DNA from: Bacillota bacterium
Lineage (GTDB): Bacteria; Bacillota; Clostridia; Lachnospirales; Lachnospiraceae
NCBI GenBank assembly: GCA_023386315.1
Contig: JAEWJZ010000028.1
Coordinates: 310,001-374,000 of the forward strand
DNA length: 64,000 bases
Direction: 5' to 3'
Part shown: positions 26,569 to 36,269 of the stretch, one piece after another
Position numbering within the stretch: position 1 is the first letter of the stretch
Layout: every line of letters begins with the position of its first letter
The notes under the pieces: generated by a model
Databases searched by the model: none
Seen by the model: the letters and a program-made list of their open reading frames with translations, nothing else
What the model was told of the DNA's origin: nothing
Program-made: the position numbers and the translations under genes

Positions 26569-28434
26569 ATGAATAATGGGGAATTAGCAAAAAAAATATT
26601 GGAAATTGTGGGAAAAGAAAATATTACGTATATCACTCACTGCGCTACAAGGTTAAGACTTAATGTAAAAGACGAGAAATCTGTAAATCTGAAAGCACTG
26701 GATCAGTTAGAGGGGGTATTAAAATCACAGTTTAAAAGCGGGCAGCTGCAAATTATCATAGGAGCAAAAGTGAGAGGGGTATTTGAAGCTGTCAGTGGAA
26801 TGGTTGATTTAAGTCAGAGCGGCATTGAAATAGAGACTGTTTCTGTCAGGAAGAATCCTGTATCAAGAGTGATTGAAACGATCTCTGGTGTATTTGCACC
26901 TGTTATTCCGGTTTTGATTGGTTGTGGTATGATAAAGTCTCTTCTTGCGATTATGAAAGCCACCAATCTGATTGCGCCGGCAAGCGGAACTTATGAGATA
27001 TTTAACTTAATCAGTGATTTGATTTTTTATTTTTTCCCGTTTTTTCTTGCAGTCAGCGCAGCAAAGAAATTTAAAACCAGCGAATTTTTAGCAGTGGCTC
27101 TGGCAGGGGCATATATGTATCCCACAATTATGAACGGAGCGGCTGCTGCAGCAGAAACAGGAGTCAGAAGCTTAAGCTTTTTTGGTTTGCCTGTACTGCT
27201 TGTGAACTATAAAACAACAATTATTCCAATTATTATATCTGTATGGGTGATGAGCTATGTTTACAGGTACATAGACAAATTGATTCCTGATATGTTTAAA
27301 ATTTTGTTTGTACCGATGCTGGTGCTGTTTATAATGGTGCCGCTTGAATTAATAGCGATTGGGCCGGTTGGGACATACATTGGTGTTACTGTAGCAAAGG
27401 TTGTAACTTATTTATATACTGCAAACGGCGTTTTAGGCGCATTTCTGTTCGGAACGTTTCGCCCGGTATTAATTATATTTGGGATGCATTATGCAATTAC
27501 ACCTATTAATAGTCAGCTCATTGCCCAGTACGGATATTCCGTAATATCACCTGCAAATTTAACCGGAAACTTAGCGCAGGCAGGAGCCTGTCTGGCTGTG
27601 TTCTTTCTGTTAAAGAATAAGGCAAATAAATCAGGAGCATTAACAAGTGGTGTCACAGCATTATTTGGTATCACGGAACCGTCTATTTTCGGATATAATC
27701 TGAAGTATAAAAAACCATTTTTATGCGCTATGGTTGCCGGAGGTATTGGAGCTGCTTACATTAATTTCTGGGGAGGCGGCGCAACTGCATTGATTTTACC
27801 AGGATTATTAGCGCTCCCAACGTATATTGCCAAGAGCTACATTCATATTCTGATTGGTGTTGGTATCAGTATAGCTTTAGCTTTTATCGGAGTATTCATT
27901 TTTGGTATTACCGAAGAAGAAACACCTGAAGAGGGAGAGAAGCTGGCTGAAGTCAATTCCGTGAACCGTGCTTCAGGAACGGTTACTGTTAATTCTCCGC
28001 TGGAGGGATTTGTAAAGGATTTATCAGAAGTGAACGATCCCATATTCTCACAAAAAATATTGGGTAACGGAGCTGCCGTTGAATCAGCGGATGGAAACGT
28101 ATATGCACCTTTTGATGGTATTGTTGTATCTCTGTTTCCCACCAGTCATGCGATTGGTTTACGCTCGGAAGAGGGAATAGAAATGTTAATACACATTGGA
28201 CTGGATACGGTTAAGTTAGAGGGCAAATATTTCACTGCATATGTAAAGCAAGACCAGAAAGTAAAGCAGGGCGATTTGCTGATCCGGTTTGATCAGGAGG
28301 AAATCAAGGCAGCAGGGTATGATACAATTGTACCAGTCATTATATCCAACACAGCAGATTTTAAGCGGGTGGAACCGATGGAGATCAACACAGCAGTGAA
28401 TAAGGATCAGCCGCTGATTAATATTGAAATATAG
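26569..28434 (+). CDS. PTS beta-glucoside-type enzyme IIBCA
   Basis: 621 aa, the three-domain beta-glucoside PTS permease. EIIB: HCATRLRLNVKD with phosphocysteine Cys25. EIIC: about ten hydrophobic spans from residue 105 to 470, including GVFAPVIPVLIGCGM and the GITEPSIFGYNLKYKKPF loop that contacts sugar. EIIA: residues 490-621, with LIHIGLDTVKLEGKYF carrying the phospho-His542. It imports and 6-phosphorylates beta-glucosides; the GH1 gene 12 bases downstream then splits the product. Start ATG 26569 has GGGAGAGG upstream. No antiterminator (LicT/BglG) gene is nearby, so control is probably through the LysR protein. Confidence 0.93.
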   Translation: MNNGELAKKILEIVGKENITYITHCATRLRLNVKDEKSVNLKALDQLEGVLKSQFKSGQLQIIIGAKVRGVFEAVSGMVDLSQSGIEIETVSVRKNPVSRVIETISGVFAPVIPVLIGCGMIKSLLAIMKATNLIAPASGTYEIFNLISDLIFYFFPFFLAVSAAKKFKTSEFLAVALAGAYMYPTIMNGAAAAAETGVRSLSFFGLPVLLVNYKTTIIPIIISVWVMSYVYRYIDKLIPDMFKILFVPMLVLFIMVPLELIAIGPVGTYIGVTVAKVVTYLYTANGVLGAFLFGTFRPVLIIFGMHYAITPINSQLIAQYGYSVISPANLTGNLAQAGACLAVFFLLKNKANKSGALTSGVTALFGITEPSIFGYNLKYKKPFLCAMVAGGIGAAYINFWGGGATALILPGLLALPTYIAKSYIHILIGVGISIALAFIGVFIFGITEEETPEEGEKLAEVNSVNRASGTVTVNSPLEGFVKDLSEVNDPIFSQKILGNGAAVESADGNVYAPFDGIVVSLFPTSHAIGLRSEEGIEMLIHIGLDTVKLEGKYFTAYVKQDQKVKQGDLLIRFDQEEIKAAGYDTIVPVIISNTADFKRVEPMEINTAVNKDQPLINIEI

Positions 28435-29862
<1,428 letters not shown>

Positions 29863-29872
29863 TTTATGTGTG

Positions 29873-29912
29873 AAAAAACAGTAATTGGATATTTCAATTA
29901 CTGTTTTTTTTG
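29873..29912. terminator. Bidirectional intrinsic terminator
   Basis: Perfect 15-base stem, AAAAAACAGTAATTG (29873-29887) with CAATTACTGTTTTTT (29895-29909). A-tract on one side and T-tract on the other let it work for both the GH1 gene and the convergent TetR gene. Confidence 0.88.
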
Positions 29913-29947
29913 TACCATTATCCGTACCCTGATTCAGGACTTGTAAT

Positions 29948-30523
29948 TTATTTATATATTTGATAAAAGTATTTTTTGGCCGCTTCTACCAGGTCATATT
30001 GTCCTCCTGTTGAACTCCAGTTTACAGCAAGACCTAAGAATGCAGAAGCAAAACAATATGATAATTCTTCAGCTGAAGCATTGGGGTCAATCTCCCCTGC
30101 TTCCTGTGCCTTATGTGTATATTCGATAACCATCTGGCGCAATCTGGTCAAATTAGGATCAAAATTATTTAACTGAAAGCTGAACATTTCATTTTGCTGT
30201 TCCATATCAATTTTAATCAAATTTTTTAGTATATCGGTATTCAAATTTGCAATACCTCTTACAAAAATTTCTTTGACTTTCCAACATTTTTCAAGCCATG
30301 TTGTTTCTTGATCCATATCCTTTAGTGAAGTTTCTATATTCTCATCGACTAAAGAGAAGTAATCTAAAAGCAGAGTATTCTTTGAATGATAATGATAATA
30401 AAATGTTCTCTTCGTAATATTGCAGGCTTCACAAATTTCATTGATAGTCACGTTATCAAATCCATTATTCATGAAAAGATTAATAGCATTAACTAAAATT
30501 GTATGTTTTATATTTTCTATCAA
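29948..30523 (-). CDS. TetR family regulator of the OYE gene
   Basis: 191 aa from a TTG at 30523, seven bases after GGAGGGA; upstream in-frame codons lack a ribosome site. HTH: TILVNAINLFMNNGFDNVTINEICEACNITKRTFYYHYHSKNTLL, a standard TetR N-terminus; the C-terminal ligand domain has no recognisable features. It is divergent from the OYE-type reductase, whose promoter carries two copies of a 16-base dyad, the likely binding sites. Confidence 0.87.
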   Translation of the reverse strand: MIENIKHTILVNAINLFMNNGFDNVTINEICEACNITKRTFYYHYHSKNTLLLDYFSLVDENIETSLKDMDQETTWLEKCWKVKEIFVRGIANLNTDILKNLIKIDMEQQNEMFSFQLNNFDPNLTRLRQMVIEYTHKAQEAGEIDPNASAEELSYCFASAFLGLAVNWSSTGGQYDLVEAAKKYFYQIYK

Positions 30524-30625
30524 ATTTATCCCTCCGGTATATATAAGCCATTGCAGCAATCTATTCCTTACGCAAAGCATTATATCATACTTTTAAAAAT
30601 AAATAAAATTATCTTTGTCAAAATA

Positions 30626-30673
30626 TTGACACAAAGTATACTGCGGTATACAATGGAGGTATACCACGGTAAC
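30626..30673 (+). promoter_or_regulatory. OYE promoter with two TetR-type operators
   Basis: TTGACA (30626-30631), 17 bases, TACAAT (30649-30654). Operator 1, GTATACTGCGGTATAC (30636-30651), fills the spacer; operator 2, GTATACCACGGTAAC (30659-30673), covers the transcription start. Both share GTATAC-N3/4-GTA(T)AC, 23 bases apart. The arrangement predicts tight repression by the divergent TetR. Confidence 0.75.
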
Positions 30674-30709
30674 AAAATAATTATTACTTATAAGAGAGAG
30701 GTGTTTTTT

Positions 30710-32707
30710 ATGAAAGGTGACATTAATGCATTATTTCAGCCTATGAAAATAGGCACTATGGAAGTGAAAAACAGAATAGCAATGGCTCCCATGGGGTTAC
30801 ATTCAAAAAATCCGGACGGAAGTTTTAATCAGGATGCCATTGATTTATACGTTGCACGAGCAAAAGGGGGAGTCGGGCTGATTGTAACAACGGGTATCGC
30901 ATGCCAGAACAAACTGGATGCAATGCGTGCTACATTAGCAACAGCTGGTGATTCTTATATAGAATCCAACAAAAAGCTTACCAATGAAGTACATAAGTAT
31001 GGTGCTAAAATTGTACTTCAAATAGCAAACGGTGCCGGCAGAAATCGTAAAGATGGTTTTTTTATGGATAATGATCCTATTTCCTCCTCAGAAAATCCCA
31101 ATGTTTGGCACCCGGAAGTTATGCATCGTGCGTTAACAACAGAGGAAGTTCAATTTCTTATACAATCTTATGCCGATGGTGCTTATGTTGCAAAACAGGC
31201 AGGCTTTGACGGTGTGGAAGTTCATGCGCTTCATGAAGGGTACTTAATGGATCAGTTTTCTATGGAATGTACCAATCGTCGTACAGACCAATATGGCGGA
31301 AGCTTAGAGAACAGGCTTCGCTATGCTACAGAAACAGTACAGGCTATAAAGGATAAATGCGGAAAAGATTTCCCGGTTTTAATAAGATACAGTGTTAAAA
31401 GCTATATGAAAGGATTTGGTATTGATAAAGGTGCCCTTCCCGGGGAAGACTTTGAGGAATTTGGCCGTGATTTGGAAGAGAGTGCTAAAATAGCGAAAAT
31501 TCTTCAGGATGCTGGCTATGATGCTTTGGATTCAGACAATGGCACATATGAATCATGGTATTTTGCACATCCTCCGGTATATATGCCAAAAGCCTGTAAC
31601 CTGGCTGATGCTCAGTATATAAAGAAATTTGTTAATATTCCTGTAATATGTGCAGGTAAAATGGATGATCCTGAAATATCAGCGGAAGCGGTTGCCAGTG
31701 GGAGTATTGATGCTATTTCAGTTGGGCGGGCACTTCTTGCTGACCCGGAATGGGCAAATAAAGTAAAAACCCAGCATTATGATGATATAAGACCCTGTAT
31801 AGGATGTCATGCGGGCTGTCTGGAGAGATTTTTCTCTGGTAAAAATACGTCATGTGCAATTAATCCCCAGGTTGGGCAGGAAGGAAAATGTGAAATTAAA
31901 CCTGCTGATGTGAAAAAGAATATCATGGTCATTGGCGGCGGTATAAGCGGTATGGAAGCTGCAAGAATCAGCGCACTTAGAGGGCATAACGTGGATTTAT
32001 ATGAACGCACAAATAGTCTTGGCGGTGTTTTCATTCCTGCTTCTTCTATGAGTTTTAAAGAAGAGGATAAAAAGTTAATACAATGGTATGTGAAACAACT
32101 GAAAGATACTGGTGTAACTCTTCATATGAACACAGAAGTGGATGAAAACACGATTAAAGCTTCTAAGCCGGATTCCATTTTTGTAGCAACCGGTTCTACT
32201 GCAAGAAATCTTAATGTAGAAGGAGCAAATTCAGAAAAAGTTATCACCGCAGTGGAAGCATTATTGGAGACAAAACCCATTGGTGATAAAGTGGTCGTTA
32301 TAGGTGGAGGACTTACTGGCGTTGAAATTGGCTATAGCCTGACAAAAGATAAAGGAAAACAGGTTGAAATACTGGAGATGTTACCTGAAATTTTAACAGT
32401 ACAGGGCTTAAATGCTGCTAATAAAACGATGCTTCAAAATCTTGTATCAGCTCATAACATAAGTATTCATACCAATGCAAAAGTTACCGCAATCACATCG
32501 AGAGGTGTTCAGTTTGAAGAAAACGGCTGCATTGTCGAACTGGAAGCCGACACAATTATCACAAGTATTGGATACGTCAGTGATAAATCTTTATATCAGG
32601 CAATAAAAGATTGTGGTGCAGATGTACATTTAATTGGTGATGCCTCAAAGGTATCTAATCTGATGGGAGCAATTTGGGATGCATATGAAATTGCACAGTC
32701 AATCTAA
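30710..32707 (+). CDS. 2-enoate reductase/2,4-dienoyl-CoA reductase-type OYE flavoenzyme
   Basis: 665 aa from ATG 30710 after GAGAGAGG. Residues 1-350 form the FMN-binding OYE barrel (NRIAMAPMGLH, VEVHALHEGYLMDQF, CTNRRTDQYGGSLENR, ISVGRALLADPEW). CIGCHAGCLERFFSGK then a later Cys supply the four cysteines of a 4Fe-4S cluster. The rest is a two-Rossmann FAD/NAD module (VIGGGISGMEAA and VIGGGLTGVEIG). This three-cofactor layout is that of 2-enoate reductase, dienoyl-CoA reductase and the BaiCD/BaiH bile-acid enzymes, which reduce alkenes next to a carbonyl using NAD(P)H. The substrate cannot be named. Control is by the divergent TetR. Confidence 0.9.
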   Translation: MKGDINALFQPMKIGTMEVKNRIAMAPMGLHSKNPDGSFNQDAIDLYVARAKGGVGLIVTTGIACQNKLDAMRATLATAGDSYIESNKKLTNEVHKYGAKIVLQIANGAGRNRKDGFFMDNDPISSSENPNVWHPEVMHRALTTEEVQFLIQSYADGAYVAKQAGFDGVEVHALHEGYLMDQFSMECTNRRTDQYGGSLENRLRYATETVQAIKDKCGKDFPVLIRYSVKSYMKGFGIDKGALPGEDFEEFGRDLEESAKIAKILQDAGYDALDSDNGTYESWYFAHPPVYMPKACNLADAQYIKKFVNIPVICAGKMDDPEISAEAVASGSIDAISVGRALLADPEWANKVKTQHYDDIRPCIGCHAGCLERFFSGKNTSCAINPQVGQEGKCEIKPADVKKNIMVIGGGISGMEAARISALRGHNVDLYERTNSLGGVFIPASSMSFKEEDKKLIQWYVKQLKDTGVTLHMNTEVDENTIKASKPDSIFVATGSTARNLNVEGANSEKVITAVEALLETKPIGDKVVVIGGGLTGVEIGYSLTKDKGKQVEILEMLPEILTVQGLNAANKTMLQNLVSAHNISIHTNAKVTAITSRGVQFEENGCIVELEADTIITSIGYVSDKSLYQAIKDCGADVHLIGDASKVSNLMGAIWDAYEIAQSI

Positions 32708-32729
32708 AATAAAAAATATAAGTTGAAAT

Positions 32730-32778
32730 AATCACCCTGTGTTTTTGAAGAAAGACAAAGCATAGGGTGATTTTATAA
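32730..32778 (+). terminator. Intrinsic terminator
   Basis: Nine-base stem AATCACCCT (32730-32738) with AGGGTGATT (32764-32772), followed by TTATAATTT. Loop of 25 bases. Confidence 0.65.
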
Positions 32779-32976
32779 TTTAGGTTTATTATTGTCTGAC
32801 AAAAAAACTGAATTAACAAGAACAGAGGAGGTTGCATATTTGATTTTTTTAGTAACGAAAAAATAGAGTATATCCATATTCATAATGTTGTACCAGGTTG
32901 TTACAGCTGTTTAGTAGAGAGAGTACGCTGATTTAAAACTGTGTCTGATCCGATAAATGGAACTAAGAAAAAATGC

Positions 32977-33005
32977 TTGACTATCTCAAAAGGACTGGAT
33001 ATATT
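32977..33005 (+). promoter_or_regulatory. Promoter of the amidohydrolase gene
   Basis: TTGACT (32977-32982), 17 bases, TATATT (33000-33005), 60 bases ahead of the amidohydrolase start. The rest of the 358-base gap (32708-33065) contains the terminator above and an orphan GAGGAGG followed by an eight-codon frame from a TTG near 32838, and nothing else I can identify. Confidence 0.6.
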
Positions 33006-33065
33006 TAAACAAAAAGCAGGATATGGAAAATTTTAATAGATTAGTGTTAGAGGACAGGAAAGAGT

Positions 33066-33887
33066 ATGAAAATTATAGATGGACATGCCCATGCATGCGG
33101 GATGTTTTTTAATGCAGATGATACTGTGCGTTACATGAAATTAAATAATATCTATAAAATGATACTTACAGCAGGAGAACCCAATAGTAAAAAGGTATAT
33201 AAACTGCCCTATCTGGCAAAAATGTTTCCTGGTTCCAGGCTGATTTATATGAATAATACTCTGACCGCTATGATTATTGGAATAAGTAAAATGAACAGAC
33301 ATATAGAACAGGGAAATGAAACGGTTGCATTGATGGCGCAGCAATTTCCGGATTACATATTAAATACTTATTGGATAAATCCTGTTGAAGCAGACTGTTT
33401 ACAGAAAATCGAAAATTTTTCTAATAAATACTCATTTTGCATGTTAAAAATGCATCAGTGCTGGACAAAGTTTGACATCGGAGATGAACGGATTATTAAA
33501 GTTATTGAATGGGCGGAATTTAACCGGAAACCAATATTTATTCATTTAAAATCCAAAAGTCAGGTAAAAAAGTTTATATCTTTAACGAAAAAGTATCCTG
33601 GAGTAACGTTTATACTTGCACATTTAATTGGAATAGAGGAGTTTGACAGCTCAATTGGAGAAAATGTATATTTTGATATTTCGTGTCCGTTACTTCATTC
33701 GACTAAAATGTTAGTAAGAGCATGGAATAACTTTGGCGCCGAACGAATATTGCTTGGCAGTGATGCTCCTTATGGTACAGATAATATAAATCTGGCAATC
33801 AGTCAAATGCGTGAAGCCGGAATGAATCATGATGAAATTGAACTCATATGCAGTAAGAATATTCAGAAATTACTGGATATTAAATAA
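33066..33887 (+). CDS. Amidohydrolase_2 family metal hydrolase
   Basis: 273 aa. DGHAHACG at the start is the HxH metal motif, FIHLKSKSQ and FILAHLIG supply later His ligands, and LLGSDAPYGTDN gives the catalytic Asp of the amidohydrolase barrel. The family includes decarboxylases and C-C or C-N hydrolases for aromatic and lactone substrates. It is compact, lacking the insertions of ACMSD. GAGGACAGGAAAGAG stands before the ATG. A class-specific substrate is not visible; the LigB-type gene just downstream could act on related compounds. Confidence 0.8.
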   Translation: MKIIDGHAHACGMFFNADDTVRYMKLNNIYKMILTAGEPNSKKVYKLPYLAKMFPGSRLIYMNNTLTAMIIGISKMNRHIEQGNETVALMAQQFPDYILNTYWINPVEADCLQKIENFSNKYSFCMLKMHQCWTKFDIGDERIIKVIEWAEFNRKPIFIHLKSKSQVKKFISLTKKYPGVTFILAHLIGIEEFDSSIGENVYFDISCPLLHSTKMLVRAWNNFGAERILLGSDAPYGTDNINLAISQMREAGMNHDEIELICSKNIQKLLDIK

Positions 33888-33945
33888 TATGGGAATGATA
33901 ATCAGATATTAACTGATACATATAAAAGGGAAAGGAGTTAACGAT

Positions 33946-34716
33946 ATGTCTAAAATGCCCATGATATTTGCAGGCCATGGTTCACCAATGAACGCAATAG
34001 AAGATAACCGCTATACCAGAGGCTGGAGGGAAATGGCGCAGAAAATTCCCAGACCTGAATCAATTTTATCAATCTCGGCTCATTGGTATACGGAAGGTAC
34101 AAAGATTATGAATGAGGAAAATCCAAAGACGGTTTATGATATGTATGGATTTCCTGAAGAATTATATGAGATTGCATATAATGCCCCTGGTAATCCCAGA
34201 CTTGCAGGTCATGTAAAAGATTTAATCAGCAAACCAAGCGTATATGACAATACCTGGGGCATTGACCATGGCACATGGTCTGTTCTGACTCATATGTACC
34301 CTGAACGGGATATTCCTGTTTTTCAGATCAGTATCGATGCTTTTGCTCCGCCGCAGGTTCATTATCAGATAGGCAGGGAATTGAAATCCTTAAGGAATCA
34401 GGGTGTTCTTTTGTTTGGTACCGGAAATATTGTACACAACTTAAGAATGATTGACTGGGGAATGGAAGATCAAGGGTTTGAATGGGCATATAAGTTTGAT
34501 GATTTTGTTAAAGATAATATCGAAAGTAGAAATTTTGAGAATGTCATTCATTATATGAGCCAGGGAGAGGCAGCAAAATCAGCTGTACCTGCACCGGACC
34601 ATTTTAATCCCATCTTATATTTACTCGGAGCAGCCGATGGAGAGGATAAAATAATGGTATATAACAATAGCTGCATGCTGGGTTCCTTATCCATGACAAG
34701 CTATTTATTTGTATAA
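33946..34716 (+). CDS. LigB/DODA-type protein (4,5-DOPA dioxygenase family)
   Basis: 256 aa, full family length. FAGHGSPMNAI, ISAHWYTEG, WGIDHGTWSVL and GTGNIVHNL are the metal and active-site segments of the class III extradiol dioxygenase (YgiD/DODA) family, including the three His expected for the metal. The chemistry of the family needs oxygen, which sits poorly with an otherwise anaerobic gene set, so the physiological role is open. AAAGGAG precedes the ATG. It lies 58 bases after the amidohydrolase and probably shares its transcript. Confidence 0.87.
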   Translation: MSKMPMIFAGHGSPMNAIEDNRYTRGWREMAQKIPRPESILSISAHWYTEGTKIMNEENPKTVYDMYGFPEELYEIAYNAPGNPRLAGHVKDLISKPSVYDNTWGIDHGTWSVLTHMYPERDIPVFQISIDAFAPPQVHYQIGRELKSLRNQGVLLFGTGNIVHNLRMIDWGMEDQGFEWAYKFDDFVKDNIESRNFENVIHYMSQGEAAKSAVPAPDHFNPILYLLGAADGEDKIMVYNNSCMLGSLSMTSYLFV

Positions 34717-34856
34717 ATGACTGTATTCGGCTGCAAAGAAGGCAGATTAAAGTTGACTAATTTAACGAATATTCCACATCGAAAAATATGAGTTGCCATG
34801 TTATAATGGCACTACACTTTTAGAAATTAGTAAATGGTAAAGACAGGAGAAATACG

Positions 34857-35750
34857 ATGTGGTTTATACTTTCACTAACAGCAATATTATTTTGGAGTGG
34901 CTCTGACCTTTTTTCAAAGATAGGTTCAAAGCCAGATGATAAATACAGCCATTGGAAAATGGTTATGGCAGTTGGTACTGTCATGGGAATTCACGCAGTT
35001 ATTGAACTTTGCAGAGGAGCCGAGTTTCAACTTTCAGATATCCTTACATATTTGCCAGTATCATTTCTATATATTTTAGCGATGATACTTGGTTATGTCG
35101 GTCTGCGGTATGTAGTCCTTTCCATTTCCACCCCCATCTGTAATTCATCAGGCGCAGTTGCCGCTCTTTTGTGTTTCTTTATTCTGAAGGAGACAATGAG
35201 CGGGTTACAGTTTTTTGCAGTGGCACTGGTATGTATCGGTATTTTCCTTCTTTCTGTTTTTGAAAAGAGACAGGAGGATGCAGAACGTATGCAGTCCGGC
35301 ATGGTTCCGGACAGGAAATATACTCACAGCTTTATTGCTATTTTCTTTCCGATTTTTTATTGTATCATTGACGGACTTGGTACTTTTGCAGATGCGTTGG
35401 TTCTTGACCGGTATATTGGAGAGGAATCCGCAAATATTGCATATGAATTTACATTTTTGCTGATGGCGGTTTTTGCCTTTATTTATGTGGAAATTGTAAA
35501 AAAACAGAAAATCAGACTGTCCGCAGAAAAACCAAAGGTACTGGCAGGCGTGTTTGAAACTGCAGGACAATTTGCTTATATTTACGCATTGGGGGATAAT
35601 GCAATTGTTGCGGCTCCATTAATTTCGTCTTACTGCATTTTTTCCCTTGTCTGGGCAAGAATTATATTGAAGGAAAAGCTGTCGTGGAAACAGTATGTTG
35701 TCATTGCCATAGCAGCGGTCGGTATTGTGATACTTGGTATGGAGGGTTAA
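34857..35750 (+). CDS. EamA/DMT family membrane transporter
   Basis: 297 aa with ten hydrophobic spans in two five-span halves, the layout of drug/metabolite transporters. The second half ends SSYCIFSLVWARIILKEKLSWKQYVVIAIAAVGIVILG, the typical EamA repeat end, and the first half has the matching ISTPICNSSGAVAALLCFFILKE. Long spacer between the halves around residue 145. GACAGGAGAAATACG precedes the ATG. Substrate unknown. Confidence 0.85.
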   Translation: MWFILSLTAILFWSGSDLFSKIGSKPDDKYSHWKMVMAVGTVMGIHAVIELCRGAEFQLSDILTYLPVSFLYILAMILGYVGLRYVVLSISTPICNSSGAVAALLCFFILKETMSGLQFFAVALVCIGIFLLSVFEKRQEDAERMQSGMVPDRKYTHSFIAIFFPIFYCIIDGLGTFADALVLDRYIGEESANIAYEFTFLLMAVFAFIYVEIVKKQKIRLSAEKPKVLAGVFETAGQFAYIYALGDNAIVAAPLISSYCIFSLVWARIILKEKLSWKQYVVIAIAAVGIVILGMEG

Positions 35751-35788
35751 GAACCGGGTAATCTGGGAAAGGACAAGGTACATCTAAT

Positions 35789-36193
35789 ATGTGGCAATGC
35801 CCAAAATGTGGACGGGAATTTAAAAATCAGGATCAAAATCATTTTTGCAGCGAGGTGCCGGATACAATCGATGCCTATATTAAAGCTCAGTCAGAGGAAG
35901 TTCAGCTGCTTTTAAACCAGGTTCGTAATACGATCCGGACTGCATTGCCGGGTGCAGAGGAACGTATATCGTGGAAGATGCCAACTTACTGGAGCGGACA
36001 TAATATCATTCATTTTGCCGCATTTAAGAAACATATAGGAGTGTATCCCGGTGAGAATGCAATGGTCCGTTTTGCAGGACGGCTGACGGAGTATAAAACA
36101 AGTAAAGGTGCGATACAGCTTCCTTATGACAGACAGCTTCCGCTGGAATTGATCGCAGAAATTGCGAAATGGTGTTATGAAGCGGAGTGTTAA
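35789..36193 (+). CDS. DUF1801/YdhG-like protein with N-terminal zinc ribbon
   Basis: 134 aa. Residues 4-20 (CPKCGREF then HFC) form a short zinc-finger-like segment. The remainder is DUF1801: YIKAQSEEVQLLLNQVRNTIR, PGAEERISWKMPTYW and IGVYPGENAMVRF, the pattern of the YdhG/iron-chaperone-annotated fold. Function is not established. It follows the EamA gene by 38 bases. Confidence 0.82.
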   Translation: MWQCPKCGREFKNQDQNHFCSEVPDTIDAYIKAQSEEVQLLLNQVRNTIRTALPGAEERISWKMPTYWSGHNIIHFAAFKKHIGVYPGENAMVRFAGRLTEYKTSKGAIQLPYDRQLPLELIAEIAKWCYEAEC

Positions 36194-36204
36194 TCTTCTT
36201 TAAA

Positions 36205-36256
36205 AATAATTGAATTATTCAACTAAATGAACTACAATAAGATAAATAATTCAATT
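36205..36256 (+). promoter_or_regulatory. Promoter flanked by a 12-base inverted repeat
   Basis: TTGAAT (36210-36215), 17 bases, TACAAT (36233-36238). AATTGAATTATT (36208-36219) is repeated inverted as AATAATTCAATT (36245-36256), placing one arm on the -35 and one just past the start point; TTGAAT-T-ATTCAA at 36210-36222 is itself a dyad. Looks like a MarR/TetR-type repressor site for the following gene; the regulator is not obvious. Confidence 0.55.
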
Positions 36257-36269
36257 AAGGAGGTTTCAC

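Noticed and set aside
30710..32707. Bilirubin reductase (BilR)
   Set aside because: Although an OYE of similar size from a gut-type Firmicute, it lacks the HGDR motif I associate with BilR, and no BilS-type gene is adjacent.
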